Below, in pieces: positions 10,480 to 22,678 of a stretch of 64,000 nucleotides of DNA. This DNA comes from Sphagnum compactum (lineage: Eukaryota; Bryophyta; Sphagnopsida; Sphagnales): contig OZ234502.1 of the NCBI GenBank assembly GCA_965153455.1, forward strand, positions 4,009,267 through 4,073,266, read 5' to 3'. A program made the translations under genes and the position numbers. How positions within the stretch are numbered: the first letter of the stretch is position 1; the number at the start of each line of letters is the position of its first letter. The notes beneath the pieces are model-generated. The model made no database searches, was not told where the DNA came from, and saw nothing but the letters and a program-made list of their open reading frames with translations.

Positions 10480-10724
10480 TATAGTCGCAAAATGATGCCT
10501 TGTATACATTATGTATATACTGGCCCCATCGGATGAAACAGTATATACTACATTTAGGCTTCATCCACCATCTGATGATGTCATTCTGATGTAATTGGTT
10601 TTTGCGACTATTTGTCGTTTGCGACTTGTCTTAGGCGACTATTAGATAGTTAGTTGTAAAAAGTCGCTTTCGACTAAAAAACAATCGTAAACACCAGTTG
10701 TAAATCAAGGTTTTTCTTCTAGTG
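10480..10724 (-). mobile_element. CACTA-type DNA transposon terminus
   Basis: The last 14 bases, read on the minus strand, are CACTAGAAGAAAAA, the terminal inverted repeat style of plant CACTA (En/Spm) elements. Immediately inside lie repeated GCGAC/GTCGC words in both orientations (TTTGCGACTA, TTTGCGACTT, GGCGACTATT, AAAGTCGCTT), as in CACTA subterminal regions. The element body must extend leftward. The matching left end with flanking ATC was not found in the window, so this is a lone end or the left end lies outside. The gene fragments at 1.4-9.1 kb lie on the body side of this terminus. Confidence 0.65.
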
Positions 10725-12745
10725 ATCTCTAATTGTAATGCCTACCTAGTTTGTTCATAACCTAGATGTTGATGTTTTGTGTGATGTTACCGATTTACAA
10801 ATGGGTGATTGTGGAATGGGTTTATGTGAAACAAATGGCAAGGGCCATAAATATGATGCATCAACCTAGTAGGCATGGGAGACCTGGAAAAGTTGGGATG
10901 TATGCAAAAATGGTAGGCTTGTATCCCATATTGATGAGGCAAATTGCAATGGAACAAGTGATTACCATATGATCATGTTGACTTTGGTACTTTGGCAAAG
11001 GAGGAGAAGCAACGGCCTCCTTCACTAGCAGATATGGCAAATGATTTGTCTACACAAAAATCGATGATAACTATGTCTACCATTTCACATGATCATCTAG
11101 TTGATTTTGTTGCCATGATTTACATACATTGGTTCACTATTCATATATGCTAATGAGGTCATGTAATGTTAAAGTTGAAAGGACAATAGAAGCTGTATAA
11201 TGGAATATTTAGTTAATTTGCCATGATTAATGAAATGGCATGGTCTGCTGTGAGGAATTTTTGCACACTTTCAACATACAGATATGCACTCACAAAACCC
11301 ACTTGGAAGTGAAACTACTATGTAGTTATAGTCTAACAAGTACGGTGGTTCAAGGTAATGCAATGAAGCTCACTAAAAATCTAATGCGTTGTGTCCACTT
11401 GGAAGATACAAAGACATTGTGGGAGAATCGTAACTCACCATGATGGAATATGAAGGGCATTATGTTGACGTTCATTCAATGTCACGCTTGACGGTTGAAC
11501 CATTTTTCTTCCATTCGTCATAACATCTACATACAACCTCCTAATCTAACATGCATTGGATTTTTCAAAAGGTTAATATAAAAGGAGCCATGTTACAAAA
11601 TCTTATAAGTTTTCATTTTTTTTGATCAAGAGTTAAGCCTTTGGACTAAACATTATTTTGCTTAGATTGAGGAAAAAACAGACAAATTCAACCCCCTCTA
11701 CTTCCGGCAAGTGTAGCTCCCTTATAGCAAACCCGATGATGTTGAAATTTGGAGAGAACTTTCTACACCTCCTAAACAAGAACTTTTTTAAGTTTGACAC
11801 AAATCCAATGGTGGATTCGGAAGGAACAACTATTTGAAACAAAACTCCAGAGGCTTTGTCATGGAAATCCTTCCATGCTTATTTCTTACACACATCCTTT
11901 TCATGAACAACACCTTTCCACACATAAGAACTAATCTTTTCCTCACACATTCATTCTCCTCCTTTCCCCTTCCCCAACACAAGATACTCCTCTCTCCCTT
12001 GGTAAGCCTTCATGACATTCCTTGAACTTGTTCCCCTTGACCAATGTAAACTTCGAAATCTTTCCCTCCAATCAATGGCCTCCTCATCCTTTAAGAGCCA
12101 ATGAGAATTGAGAATGATTTGCCCTCTAATTGATTTTAGGATGAGAATTATTGAGCCCAATGAGACACAAAAAATATTCCATCCTCCAATCAAATAGGAT
12201 GACAATCCTCATGACTAATGGGATTGGAGGACTCATCCTTCCCCTTATCTTGGATATCTTGATGATTGAGTTTGATCCTTATCCTTTCCGTCCGTTGACC
12301 CTCATATCCTACTTCTTCATCTTAATTATTTCAAGTCACTAACTACTAGGACAATTTATCGGTAGTAACAAGTAAACATCCTTGAGTCCTTACTTGACTA
12401 AATCAATTCAATGGTTGAAGTAACATCCCCGCGTACCATTTACTCTTTTGATATCTCTTACTCTTTTTTTTTCCATGCACTAATTAACTATGTAGTACAT
12501 AGTATATTCAAATTAAAATTTGCATCACAAAAACCCCCACATACTCCTAGATCCACCGTCAAAATTAGGGTTCGATGAATCCATTAGATCTAGGATGTTC
12601 GAGTTTTCATGAGGTTCCACCGTCACTCCCACACCTTACGCCTACCCTAATTTGTTAAATAAAAATGCCTTGACCCCTTCTGAACGCAAGTACCACATTG
12701 TTTCTACTACCTTTTGTTTTTGTTGATGTAGGTGATAATTTAGTC
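10725..12745. other. Noncoding, AT-rich
   Basis: No gene, RNA or clear repeat. Open frames here are short and without recognisable content. Upstream of the ORF at 12746 a possible splice acceptor (TTGATGTAG) ends at 12731. Confidence 0.4.
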
Positions 12746-13189
12746 ATGGCGGATGATGTCGCTACGCCTTCGAATCCTCAAGTTGCACTAGTAGACAAGG
12801 AAGAGCTTGAAGAAGCACCGTTTGACGGAACACCGTTTGACGAAGTAGCGTTTGAGGTGAATGTCTCTCAATGGTCGCGAGAAGAAAAACCATCCAAAAG
12901 AGTGGTGCGCACTCGAATCGATCGTTCGGCATGGGATCATCGATTCTCTCCTAACCCACATGCCTTAACAATTTACTTAGAATTCGTTCCTGCTCGAAGA
13001 ACCGCGCCAGAAAGGTTTGAAGAGTGTCAATGTGAAGACGACGATGTTCGTCTTCATTGTCGAACTTGGGTTCCCGGTGATGGCCATTATCGTTGGCTAC
13101 GAGGCCCAATTAACCCCCTTTCCATGGAGCATCGAGCCAAATACCTAGCTCGCACCATTCGTCGCATTTTGAAGTTTTTGCAATTGTGA
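12746..13189 (+). CDS. Orphan hypothetical protein, 147 aa
   Basis: ATG at 12746 gives 147 codons to TGA. The N-terminus is acidic with repeated FDG/FDE motifs (EEAPFDGTPFDEVAFE). The centre is basic (PSKRVVRTRIDRSAWDHRF), then an ECQCEDDDVRLHCRTW segment, and the end is basic and helical (HRAKYLARTIRRILKFL). It is distinctly more GC-rich than the flanking 2 kb, which supports coding, and has no low-complexity runs. I do not recognise the family. No transposase or retroelement motif is visible. It could be a captured gene or an exon following the acceptor at 12731. Confidence 0.5.
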   Translation: MADDVATPSNPQVALVDKEELEEAPFDGTPFDEVAFEVNVSQWSREEKPSKRVVRTRIDRSAWDHRFSPNPHALTIYLEFVPARRTAPERFEECQCEDDDVRLHCRTWVPGDGHYRWLRGPINPLSMEHRAKYLARTIRRILKFLQL

Positions 13190-14379
13190 TATATTCCCTT
13201 AAAGTTGTTTACTAAGTTGTAATTTACCTGAGGCCACTCAGGTGGAAATGTTAATACTTAAGTTTGATTTTGATTCTATCTAAGCGTCTGATAGAAGTGA
13301 AGACTAAATAAAGATGTATTAGGACTTCATCCTATAAATCTTTCCAATATATCATTCGTGCCTGAAGATTATTCTACATGCTAACTTAATATTGTCATGA
13401 CGAAATGTTATTGTTAGTTATGGGCTTGTATTCCCAATATATCAATAAATCACATCTAATTCTACATCCCCTTTCCCTTCTCTACAACATAAAAGGGTAA
13501 TGCACTTTAAAATGTTTACTAGGTCCTAAAACTAACTAAGCCTTGCATCAATTTAAATAAAATAGTCTTCTACGCTGAAATATTCGAAGGCTAATCCAAC
13601 TCCTAATAATTATTACTTGGAGGTTTATTAGGATTCAAATCATTAATACTAAGGAAAACTATGGAACTAAGGTTTAACAATTTGTGGTATTATAATCCAT
13701 GGCTCACATCTACCATTTAGAATTGTAGGTTGGCAATGATTTATTTAGTATATAAAAGGTCAAAGATATTTCATTAAGTTTGATTTACTCAGTGGTGTTT
13801 GAAGAGGGGTTGGACATGGCAGGTGGGGATGGCCTCTGTGAACAACGTGATGGGGGCTTTGGAAGGTAGTGTAAATGTTTTCTTGAAGTGAATTACACAT
13901 TGGAAAAAGTCTGTGGCAACATAAAGGAGCATTTTGTTGAGCTAACATTAATTATGAGAGCATTTTTTCTGTTGAATCAGTCCATTATTTTTGGTGCGCA
14001 GACTACACCCACGGAAGCAAATGCAGTGCATGGGGATGTTTATGGTGTTAAAATTGAACACTTGGATGTGCATCCTTCCAACCTTAGACTACACCCTTGC
14101 AAGCACATACTATGCATGGGGAGGCCTTTAGTGGGACCAATGTATTGTTACCAGGAAATTCAATGGATGGAGATGTTTTAGGTCAACAGACTATACCCTT
14201 GGAAACAAACACAATGGATGGGCATGTTTCAAGTAAACAAAACACAACTTTGCAAACAAAGTAGGCAGGTGGGGTTGAGGCTATGAGTTTGGAGGCTAGT
14301 GTGAAGGGGCAAGAGGGTGGAAATATTACCGATGATGCAAACAAAAAAATTGAACAGTAGCCTTGTTCACAAAATCCCA
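13190..14379. other. Noncoding, AT-rich
   Basis: No recognisable gene. Short open frames at 13760-14181 have no family resemblance. Confidence 0.4.
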
Positions 14380-14945
14380 TCGTTGACGTTGGAGGTGGCA
14401 TTGCCATTAGTGGTAAAGAGGTTGAAGAGTTAGATTCACCTAGAAAAGCAAGCACCAAATTGGTTAAACGGAAGCAAGGAGGTAAGAGGGGCCAATCCAT
14501 GAAACAACAAAAAAATACATATTTTAGTGTGCACAAGGTATGCCATTTTGCATAGTTGAAATAAACCCATATTGCATGACTATTGTTGGTCTTAACTTAT
14601 ATCATAGGATGTTGATTGGACCAATTACTTGGGCATGTTTTGTTTGGGTTCAGACATATGCAACGCGGTATGTTGAGAAGGGCAGTGAATCACCTTCAAA
14701 AGTGAAAGTAAGTTCACATACTTATAGTAAATGATGTTTGAAGTTGCAATGAATAAAGTGAAGTAAAAAATCTAACATATGTGGGTATCGGGATTTTACA
14801 TTGTCGTTTGTCAAAAGAGACAAAGTAGATTTGGTGGACCCTAAGGATAAGAGGAAAGTTGTAGCAAATGGACAAGTGGAAGGAGTTGTAAGTGAACTAT
14901 TCCACTTCAAGAAAATACAAGAATGTGTGCTAAAAGCGGTGATGT
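14380..14945 (+). pseudogene. Possible CACTA-associated protein remnant
   Basis: Two coding-like stretches. At about 14377-14536 the frame reads VEELDSPRKASTKLVKRK and then KQQKNTYFSVHK up to a GT donor-like site; the same frame has a TAG just upstream. At about 14810-14945 it reads DKVDLVDPKDKRKVVANGQV followed by FHFKKIQECVLKAV. The second resembles the C-terminal 'VDLxDPxxKxxVVAxGxV' segment of plant CACTA/En-Spm associated ORF products. Both are short and interrupted, so the assignment is tentative. Confidence 0.33.
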
Positions 14946-15599
14946 GATGAGTTACAAATGGCAATGTATAATTATTTTCCACCAATGAAAATGATTGTCT
15001 TCCACAAAGGTGTTTGAAGGATGTGGAGAGAACTACCACATTATGGGAAGAGGAAAATCTATTGATATTTTAAAGCAATTAACAAGTTTACAATGATGGG
15101 GTTAAATGGTCACCAATATTCAGACTTGTTGTAGTGATGGAGAAGACCTTGTTGTGTTTGTTAATACATTTTGGAAATTGGATTAAGGACAGATGGTGTG
15201 CTTTTGTAAGACTTGGGTTGTTTTTTCTAAGCAAGAACTTCTAATTAGTAGAGAGGACAGAGGAATTTTGTACATAAAAAAACCATGTTTTTTAATTCCT
15301 ACAATGTGCATAATGGTTGAAGAGTGCCTCTGTTGAGTTATGTACAACTTAATCATAAGTATTAGTTATTTGTTATGCATGTATGATTTTTTTTATTGCA
15401 ACTTAGAGGTTCAAAAGATGCAAGTAGGGAATAGGGATAAAATGGGATGATGATAGGCAACAAATATGTTTAAGTGCTAATTGAAGAGCCCAGAAGCTAA
15501 AGCTAGGCTTTGACATTTTGTTGATAAGGATTTGGTGATAGTTGGAAATGGGTCCAATTAATTCAAGGGTATTCAGAGCAATTGTAAATGGAACATAGT
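14946..15599. other. No gene seen
   Basis: AT-rich, no motif recognised. Confidence 0.4.
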
Positions 15600-16445
15600 T
15601 ATATATGAGTAATACAATTATTTAATCAAGAATCCTTGCAGTGGTATATTTTCCTCTATTAGTTCATAATAAGTTGCAATGCAATTTCTTTTTACACCAA
15701 ACAATTAAACACATAGTTACAAATCAATATCCACTTATTTGTGTAGTTTCAATAAAATCCTATTATTGTTGCACATAAATGATTATGCAGTTGCCATTTG
15801 GTCATTAATTGTCAACAAGTTACAACAATGAATTTCCATATAGTTATAATTCTTGAAATTCACAACTATTGTACAACTATTTCATACCCTTGAAGCAACC
15901 AAGTAGTTAAAACATGTTCTACAAAAGTTCTACCAAGATACTACATTAGTGGCATATTAGTTGCCACTTAGTTGCACAAACCTATACATATTAGTGGCAA
16001 CTATGTTGCAATGGTAACTCTGGGAGAACTACATTTGATTAGATTAATAGTGGCAAGTAGTTCCAAAACATTATTTCGTAGTGGAAAATAGTGATATTGT
16101 GGTACCATATGTCTAATAGTGTAGTTGTTCCACAATTATAAAATAATGGCCTACATTGATAAGTTACCTAGGAATTGCCCTTTGTATAATGCTAGAACTT
16201 TTGGTCAACCACACTGGATTGTAAGATGAAAGATGTTTAGTTGTAGTTTATTATTACCCATTGGACAATATTTATTTAGTAGTAGTAAATAGGAATACAG
16301 TAGTTGAAATCTTGTTGCCTATGACTTACCTTAGTCATTCACTAGTTATTAATCAATTGCTATGGAGTTGCATTCAATAACATAAACAATTCCGAGATAG
16401 TTGCGTTATTCCCAATAACATCTTGTTGAGTTAACATGCCCATTT
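15600..16445. repeat. Cluster of short TAGTTGCAA / TAGTGGCAA words
   Basis: This 850-bp stretch is enriched in degenerate copies of TAGTTGCAA, TAGTTACAA and TAGTGGCAACTA in both orientations, at roughly 30-80 bp spacing. Such clusters are typical of subterminal regions of CACTA or hAT elements. No terminal repeat could be pinned. Confidence 0.35.
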
Positions 16446-18879
16446 AGTTTCAACATGGGTGAAAACACACTAAGCCCCCCCAAAATTGTAGTCACATGTA
16501 TATTTTTTGCAATTAATTTTTTTAGTAATGTATAAACATCACATCTTGGATTATTTTTCCTTGTTTTAAGTATATTTGATTAGTTTTAGACTTCATCTAA
16601 TCAATTATTTTGAAAAATTCAACAAAAATTGAAAAAATTGAATATATGGAGCATATTCGTGACAAAAGAATACCCGTCACAGAATTTGAAAATTTGAATA
16701 TATATTTCAAAACTAGGGTTGTGTATGGAATTCTTGGGTGATTTTTTTTATGGTGTAAGATATTGATATACATCAATTAAATTTAGGGCAATTTAGAAAT
16801 TTAAAGTTTTTGGATGAAATTCCATTCAAAAGATGTTTTTTTTGCATTTGTTTAAAAATGAATGCATAATAATATTTTATTTTTTAAAAAAAACCACTAC
16901 CATATCAAAGAGGAAGAGATTTTATAAATGGACATTGCATTATTTTTTCAATTTTCTTGCTTTTGTTTTGTTTAAGCAAGAATAATTTCATTTTGTGAGT
17001 AACACTAGGGCTAGAATACTTCTATACAACATCATTCAAATGCTAACACATGGCCATGAAGATACCATGTATGGCCCAATTCTCTTATGACCTTTTGTTC
17101 AATTCTGCTATTTTTGTATCCCTTGCATTTAACTTTTTTGCAAATTGGAATCTTCATATGTGTGAGAACATGTTTATGCATGCTTGTTCTTCTTGACCGC
17201 TCAATCTTTCAAAATCAAAATGTTTAATCTTCAAAGTATTTGAGAAGTGACCAATTTCACAAACTAAAATAGGCCAAATAACCAAGAACATTAGCATGTA
17301 TTTGTTCAATTGTTTTTGTGGAGGATGCTTATTGGCTACTTGAGTAAAACAAGGAACTTGCAAAAATGCAATTAATACAAATTCATTGTAAAATGGACCA
17401 CCCATCAAGATGACTCATGGTGATGATGAGGAAGATCATCCAATCTCATTGATAAGGAATTTGTTGCCTATTGGATTCAAACTTGTGTGGTGGGAATCAA
17501 GATAATATAAATCAAAAGAGGGCCTAAAAAGGAATGGGAAAATGAAACAATGATTCCTTCCATCATTAAAACAATCCTCGCATCATTAAAAGGTCTAAAA
17601 AATATGCCAATTTTGAGAAACAATCCTTTGATAGGAGCAACATTCTATATAGGTTTTATGGGTTCAATTGTACAATATTATGAAGCTATTCATGCATAAT
17701 TAAAAAGGACTCTTCCCAATTGTATAGAGCCTCAAAAAATACTTCAATCACACATAAATTTGTTAGTAATGCTCACATTAAAAGTTCAAACATCACCATG
17801 GTAGTTGATCCATACCATACTTGTTGCTGTTAACAGTGGAATTTGTAATTGTCATTCATACTAATGTAGCCTGTGCTGTTCGCCCAAGTGTGAACACATT
17901 GAGGGTTCAACTGATTTTCCTTCCAAGCCCAATTTTTGCAATTTGTTTGAATTTCCAGCAACAAAATTCACTCAAAAATTAATATCTTTCACACCGTAGC
18001 TCTGAGAATTGCGAAATAAACTCTATTAAATCTGACTCACTGAGGGCTTTCCAACAATACCAAGAATGGCCCCAAATTCCATTACAGTTTTCAGTTTCAA
18101 CTTTATTTAGTTTTTATTGGGAAAGTGGTTCAATAATCAATAGCTTCCACACCGTAGCTCCAAACAGTCTGAAACCAAGTTGGGGCACCCCTACTCATTG
18201 GGAGCTTTTTGAAAGCTTTTTAAAGATACCAAGAGCACAACATGAAGCACTGTGGTTTGGGAGATCTCAGCGTGACAAACAAAACAAAACAAAACAACTT
18301 CCTTGCTTCATAGATAGATTCCTCTGCAGTTTTGTTCTTTTAGCCCTTTCATTTTTAAGGTTGGGATTCCTCTTTCCCTTGTTTCCTCACATGCTGGTAG
18401 ATCTCAGTACTCTATAATCTTCTGACAGAATCAATCAATCTCTTGGGGTTGACTTCAATTACAGAAAAGTTCTCAGTACTTGCATGTATACATTCATACA
18501 CTTACACACATACATACTAAAGAATGAAATGCTTTTAACTCAAGAAAATGGTTTCCAAAACAGATGATAGAACCATAACATCAGGCTAGTGCAAAGCAAA
18601 ATTGAGAATCACAAAACATACAATCCAATTGGTGAAACCACAACTTTGAGGAAGGCAAAACCCCCGTTCTAATTATCATGGCTACACCCAAAAAAAAACT
18701 CAAAAACTCAACATGGGAAAAGGAAAATAGGTTGAACATCACACACAGGTGGAGGAAAAGGAGGATGAAAATTTACATTGATCAAACATATGTACTATAC
18801 TCTTGCACATCTAAACCAGCTATCTACCATCATGGCCACAGTGCATAATAACTCTAATTGGAATTTGGAATATGAATTA
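16446..18879. other. Noncoding, very AT-rich
   Basis: No gene. The phrase CACACCGTAGCTC occurs twice (about 17990 and 18147) in similar surroundings, indicating an old duplication of about 155 bp. AAAACAAAACAAAACAA occurs near 18280. Confidence 0.4.
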
Positions 18880-19480
18880 GAGTGAAATAACATTATGGTA
18901 GGGCTGGCAGGGCTTAGATTCAGCTGATTCCCACAGGGGTGTTCTCTGTACATCGATATAGCTGTGTCCCCCAAACTGGATAACTAATCCTGGAGAGGGT
19001 TGCCCATTATGAGGCTCACCAACTTGAGCTTGTGGCTCAGGTAACCACCAAAATGTACAAGCAAAATGCACAAGAAAAAAAAACATGTTGTCCACCTAGC
19101 TATGGAGGGTTATGTTTCTGCGTACCTTTCACACTCGTGGCAGCATCTGCCAACAAAGCTTTGTTACCTTCTGCAGGTCTCTTGTCTCTTGCAATATTTC
19201 CTCTTGATAGGAATTTTTTTTCACACCAATCACAGTTGAAATAGTTAAGTTGCTCCCTTTCAAACACTACAGCCATTGGCCATCCAAATCAGTTCTGGAT
19301 GGTTTTTTACACCAACACCACTGCTCTCTTTACTGGGTCAGATGGAACCAAATGCCTTCCTACCTATACCAGTCTTCGGCTTGAGACCAGCTGAGTGCAG
19401 ATAGTAGTCAACAAACATTGTCCAAAAAGGGAGCCAAGGATTTGGATCCAACTTTATACTGACCAGATGCACAATGTTTT
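18880..19480 (-). other. Coding-like stretches downstream of inhibitor-2, unassigned
   Basis: On the minus strand three separate open pieces look protein-coding: about 19480-19340 (DPNPWLPFWTMFVDYYLHSA), about 19245-19130 (NCDWCEKKFLSRGN, then EGNKALLADAATSVKG) and about 19045-18880 (QVGEPHNGQPSPGLVIQFGG, then HSYIDVQRTPLW). They could be exons of a second minus-strand gene, or of an alternative 3' end of the inhibitor-2 transcript. I do not recognise the family and the phases were not provable. Confidence 0.3.
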
Positions 19481-19507
19481 GCTGGGCATTATACCTCCTG
19501 CCCAGGT

Positions 19508-21914
19508 TTAGAGTTCTACAAGGTCTGCTTCATAAAGTCCAATTGACAAAGATGGCACCAAGGGCTTCTCTTGCAAATCAATCTTCCCCATCTCTTTGTC
19601 AAGTGAAGCATCACAATCTAGGCCCCTGCAAGATTTCTGAGACCCAGAACAACCAGAAACAGAAATGGGACCACTGCCGCTGGCCCCCTCATCAGATTGT
19701 TTCACCTCCCTCTCCTCACTATCATCTTCATCTTCAGCATCTGAGTGGCCTTTTAACCATTTTGCTTTCCGGTACTCATCATAGTGTACACGTCTGTGCT
19801 CTTCAAAGCTCCATCGTCGGCCATTTTCTAACCCTGTGCACTCTTCCCAACAAAATCTCAGTAAATAGCTCTAACATTCTCAGAAACCATCATCAAGTCA
19901 GTCGGTCCCTTCTAAACCAAAGAATCAGAAGATTCAGGAGCATTCTGTCAAAAGGTTACTACAATCAGCACTGGGTCATTGAGACTCATGGCCTCCTTGC
20001 AAGTGATTGTGATCAATTCACTACTAGGCCATGCTGGATTGTACATACTATAGTCAATCGTGCTATAGTAGGGGTGATCAGATCAACCAGTTGCCCAAAA
20101 TCATGTGGGTACTCATGTTTGCCAAAACTTAAGGGAGAGTTGCACAATTGAATGTGACAAGCTTCAAAACAGAAGAAGTAATCCTATAGGTGAAGAGCCA
20201 CTCAGTCACAGGTAGTCGACAAACTAAGTGTCCCCATTATTTGTTCCCCCAACACCATGCATGGCAGTTCTCATGTCCAAGCAATGCACAGAAATGATCT
20301 CAACCATAAACATTCTCCATTGGTTTGCTAACTGACATGGACAGAAATCAGACAGCATAAGATTGACCCTTTCAGGGTATTGAAGCCTGAATCATGTTCT
20401 TTAGGTTCATTGAGCTATTTTGCACAAGATCAATCTTCTCCCAGTCAAACCACTGGTGGGTCCTCGATTATATTGTGTACCTCTACTCTCTTATGTTTGC
20501 ACAAGGTGCTCTGTCAAAAGACTAAGGCAGCTTAGAAAACAACAGGGGCCGAGTACCTTCTTGTTCCATATCATCAAGTTCATCATCACCTGATGACCAG
20601 CCGCCACCACTTTGTCGACTGCTGCTAGCTTTGCTGCTGGATGCAACTTCAGAGAGAGCATGTCTAATCGCCTCTGCATGTAATGCTGTTTCCATTGGAA
20701 TCTCCTCATCATCTGGAGTGGGTGAAACAACCCCTGCTCTCCCCACCCTCCATGTCCCCCCTTAATGAGCAACAGCAGAAGACTGGTATTACACCTTAAT
20801 AGAAGACAAAGATCGGAGAAGGATTGCAAGAAAATAACACAACACCATGGGATTCCATTGGAAATCAAGAAGACCTGAAAGTATTACTAGCAAATGAGAT
20901 AGTAGGACAAAGGGCATCTCTCAAATACAGAGAATCAACATAACAAATATAGCACACAGTCCAAATGGAGTAAAGCTACTATACATTAAGTGCCACACAT
21001 ACCATCAATTGTGTTTGGGGCATAGTAAGGAGTCTTGGGTTCAGTAATCTTCTGCTTGGGTGTCTTGCTGGCCTCTAAAAAGTCCAAATTTTCCTCATCC
21101 CATACAACTCGGACTCTGCAAAGGGAATCCACACATGGCACTATTAGTTTCTATGTACACAAAATTAATAGTTGAGAATAAAAAGAATCAAGCCACAAAG
21201 AATGTAACTACATAGATCTAGGTCAGCCCTCCCCTCATATCTGGACATCTGTTTGCAAAGGATTCACAACCCTGGAGGCTCTAAAAAGTTCACTCCTAAA
21301 GAAAAACTCCTCTCAAGTAGTGTCCAAAGCATATCAGCAAGTTCAAATGTAGAACACAAGGTCAACCCTAGCATGGCTCCATAGAGTTGGACAAAAGACA
21401 TCACCCCACAGATTGTTTTACTAACTCTCTGATTTCGAGCAACTTTATTTCACAAAGTTTGAACTCTTGAGAAGCCTATCATGCCATTACTTTTAGAGGT
21501 AAGTTTCTTTGCTTAGAGATGCATAAGCATCCCACAAACCCCAACAAAAACTCTTTCATTTACAATAAAGCACCAAGCAGGGTTACAAGAGATATCTCCC
21601 AAGAGCTGGGCAACTGCACTTTTTAATGCTGAATGTTCAAGCATGAATTGTTTAAGCATTGCCAACACTACAACATTGGGGGTACAGGCCAGCACCACAA
21701 AACTCCCATAGTTCCATGCTACAGAAATGTCTAGACCTTCTTGAAGTAACAATTTTGCTGGATCACAAGTAGATTCTAGAAAGAATCATGGATTCAAAAC
21801 TTCCTCCTGGAAGCCCTAAAATTGATATGTGCATCCTTCTTTCAGGGAAGGAGAAGGGGAGCAGAAGAGAAGAGAAGGAAGATACCTGGGTTTTGCAGAA
21901 CTGCTCCTTTTCAT
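19508..21914 (-). CDS. Protein phosphatase 1 inhibitor-2 family protein, 4 exons, 214 aa
   Basis: A complete gene on the minus strand. Exons 21914-21886, 21115-21003, 20733-20557 and 19833-19508 total 645 bases, all junctions in phase with GT/AG borders. The start MKRSSSAKPR joins VRVVWDEENL, and then KQKITEPKTPYY gives the two hallmark inhibitor-2 blocks: the W-D/N-E-x-N-L segment and the K-x-x-K-I-x-E-P-K-T-P-Y segment. Exon 3 carries AIRHALSEVASSSKASSSRQ and GGGWSSGDDELDDMEQEG. Exon 4 carries SFEEHRRVHYDEYRKAKWL, the PP1-binding HYxE/DExRKxK helix. The protein is expected to be a largely disordered regulator that binds and inhibits the PP1 catalytic subunit in nucleus and cytosol. The C-terminal 80 residues are longer than in typical plant relatives and not conserved. 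Confidence in family is very high. Confidence 0.93.
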
Positions 21915-22678
21915 TACTCTGAGTTCTCAAAACCTGAAGGCAAAGACATCTGGCAACCTGGTGCCTGCTGCAACCACAATGCCTCACTGCAACCCACAAA
22001 ATGCAAATGCCAAAAACTACCCCTCAGTTGAATATCAAAACTCAGGCGACACAAAAGTTCATCCAGTGCAGCAAGATTGAATTCCAGTATTTGATTCCAG
22101 TACCAATTCATATTCCACATTCAAAGCCAAAGGCAAAGAGATGCCAACAATGTATTTCTTCAACGTTCATCCTCTGGGTGCATCCTAGAAAAAGGGTGCA
22201 CATTCTAAGCTTCAAAAATATATCCCAGGTAGCAATCAAGCACAACAACATACTGCCGCAAAGCAATTTCACTTCCCACACTTGCTCTAAGAAAAATTCC
22301 TGGAGGAGGAACCCCACTGTGGCGGAGCAGCTCAGGAGATTCATTCCCTAACAAGCCACGCAATACAGCATAAACTACAGGACACAGATGGTGACTCAGA
22401 GAGAGACCCTGGTGCTCTCTCTCTCTCCCTCCCTCCCTCCCCCTCCTCTCTCTCTCTCTCTCATGAAATTCTGTCAGACGATTCCACAATCTCTTCACTA
22501 TTCCTTATTCTTCCATGTGTGTTTCACAAATATAATGCCACTTTTTTCCAAAGAGTTTTGCTCTAGAACAAGTCTACAATCAGGAGACGTCATCACACCC
22601 CCCTATTGCAAGAAAAAATTCACGACAAAAAAGCGTTGGGAAAAAACGAGCAAACATAATTCAAAACAGCAGAACAAA
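21915..22678 (-). promoter_or_regulatory. 5' flank of inhibitor-2 gene
   Basis: The region upstream of the inhibitor-2 start codon, presumably containing 5' UTR and promoter. It holds a pure CT/CCT tract at 22415-22462, of the GA/CT type common near plant transcription starts. No TATA box placed. Confidence 0.4.
22415..22462. repeat. CT/CCCT microsatellite
   Basis: 48 bp of pure pyrimidine made of CT and CCCT units, GA-rich on the strand that encodes inhibitor-2. Confidence 0.95.

Noticed and set aside
10325-10564. 79-codon minus-strand ORF
   Set aside because: Lies in the CACTA subterminal region, Trp/Tyr/Ile-rich, no family; composition artefact.
1-10724. Helitron origin for the gene-fragment block
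   Set aside because: I found no CTRR-ending hairpin terminus or Rep/helicase sequence; the CACTA end at 10724 is the better-supported boundary.
19474-20151. 225-codon plus-strand ORF
   Set aside because: Antisense to inhibitor-2 exon 4 and its intron; His/Ser/Leu-rich shadow with no domain, while the minus strand splices into a perfect family member.
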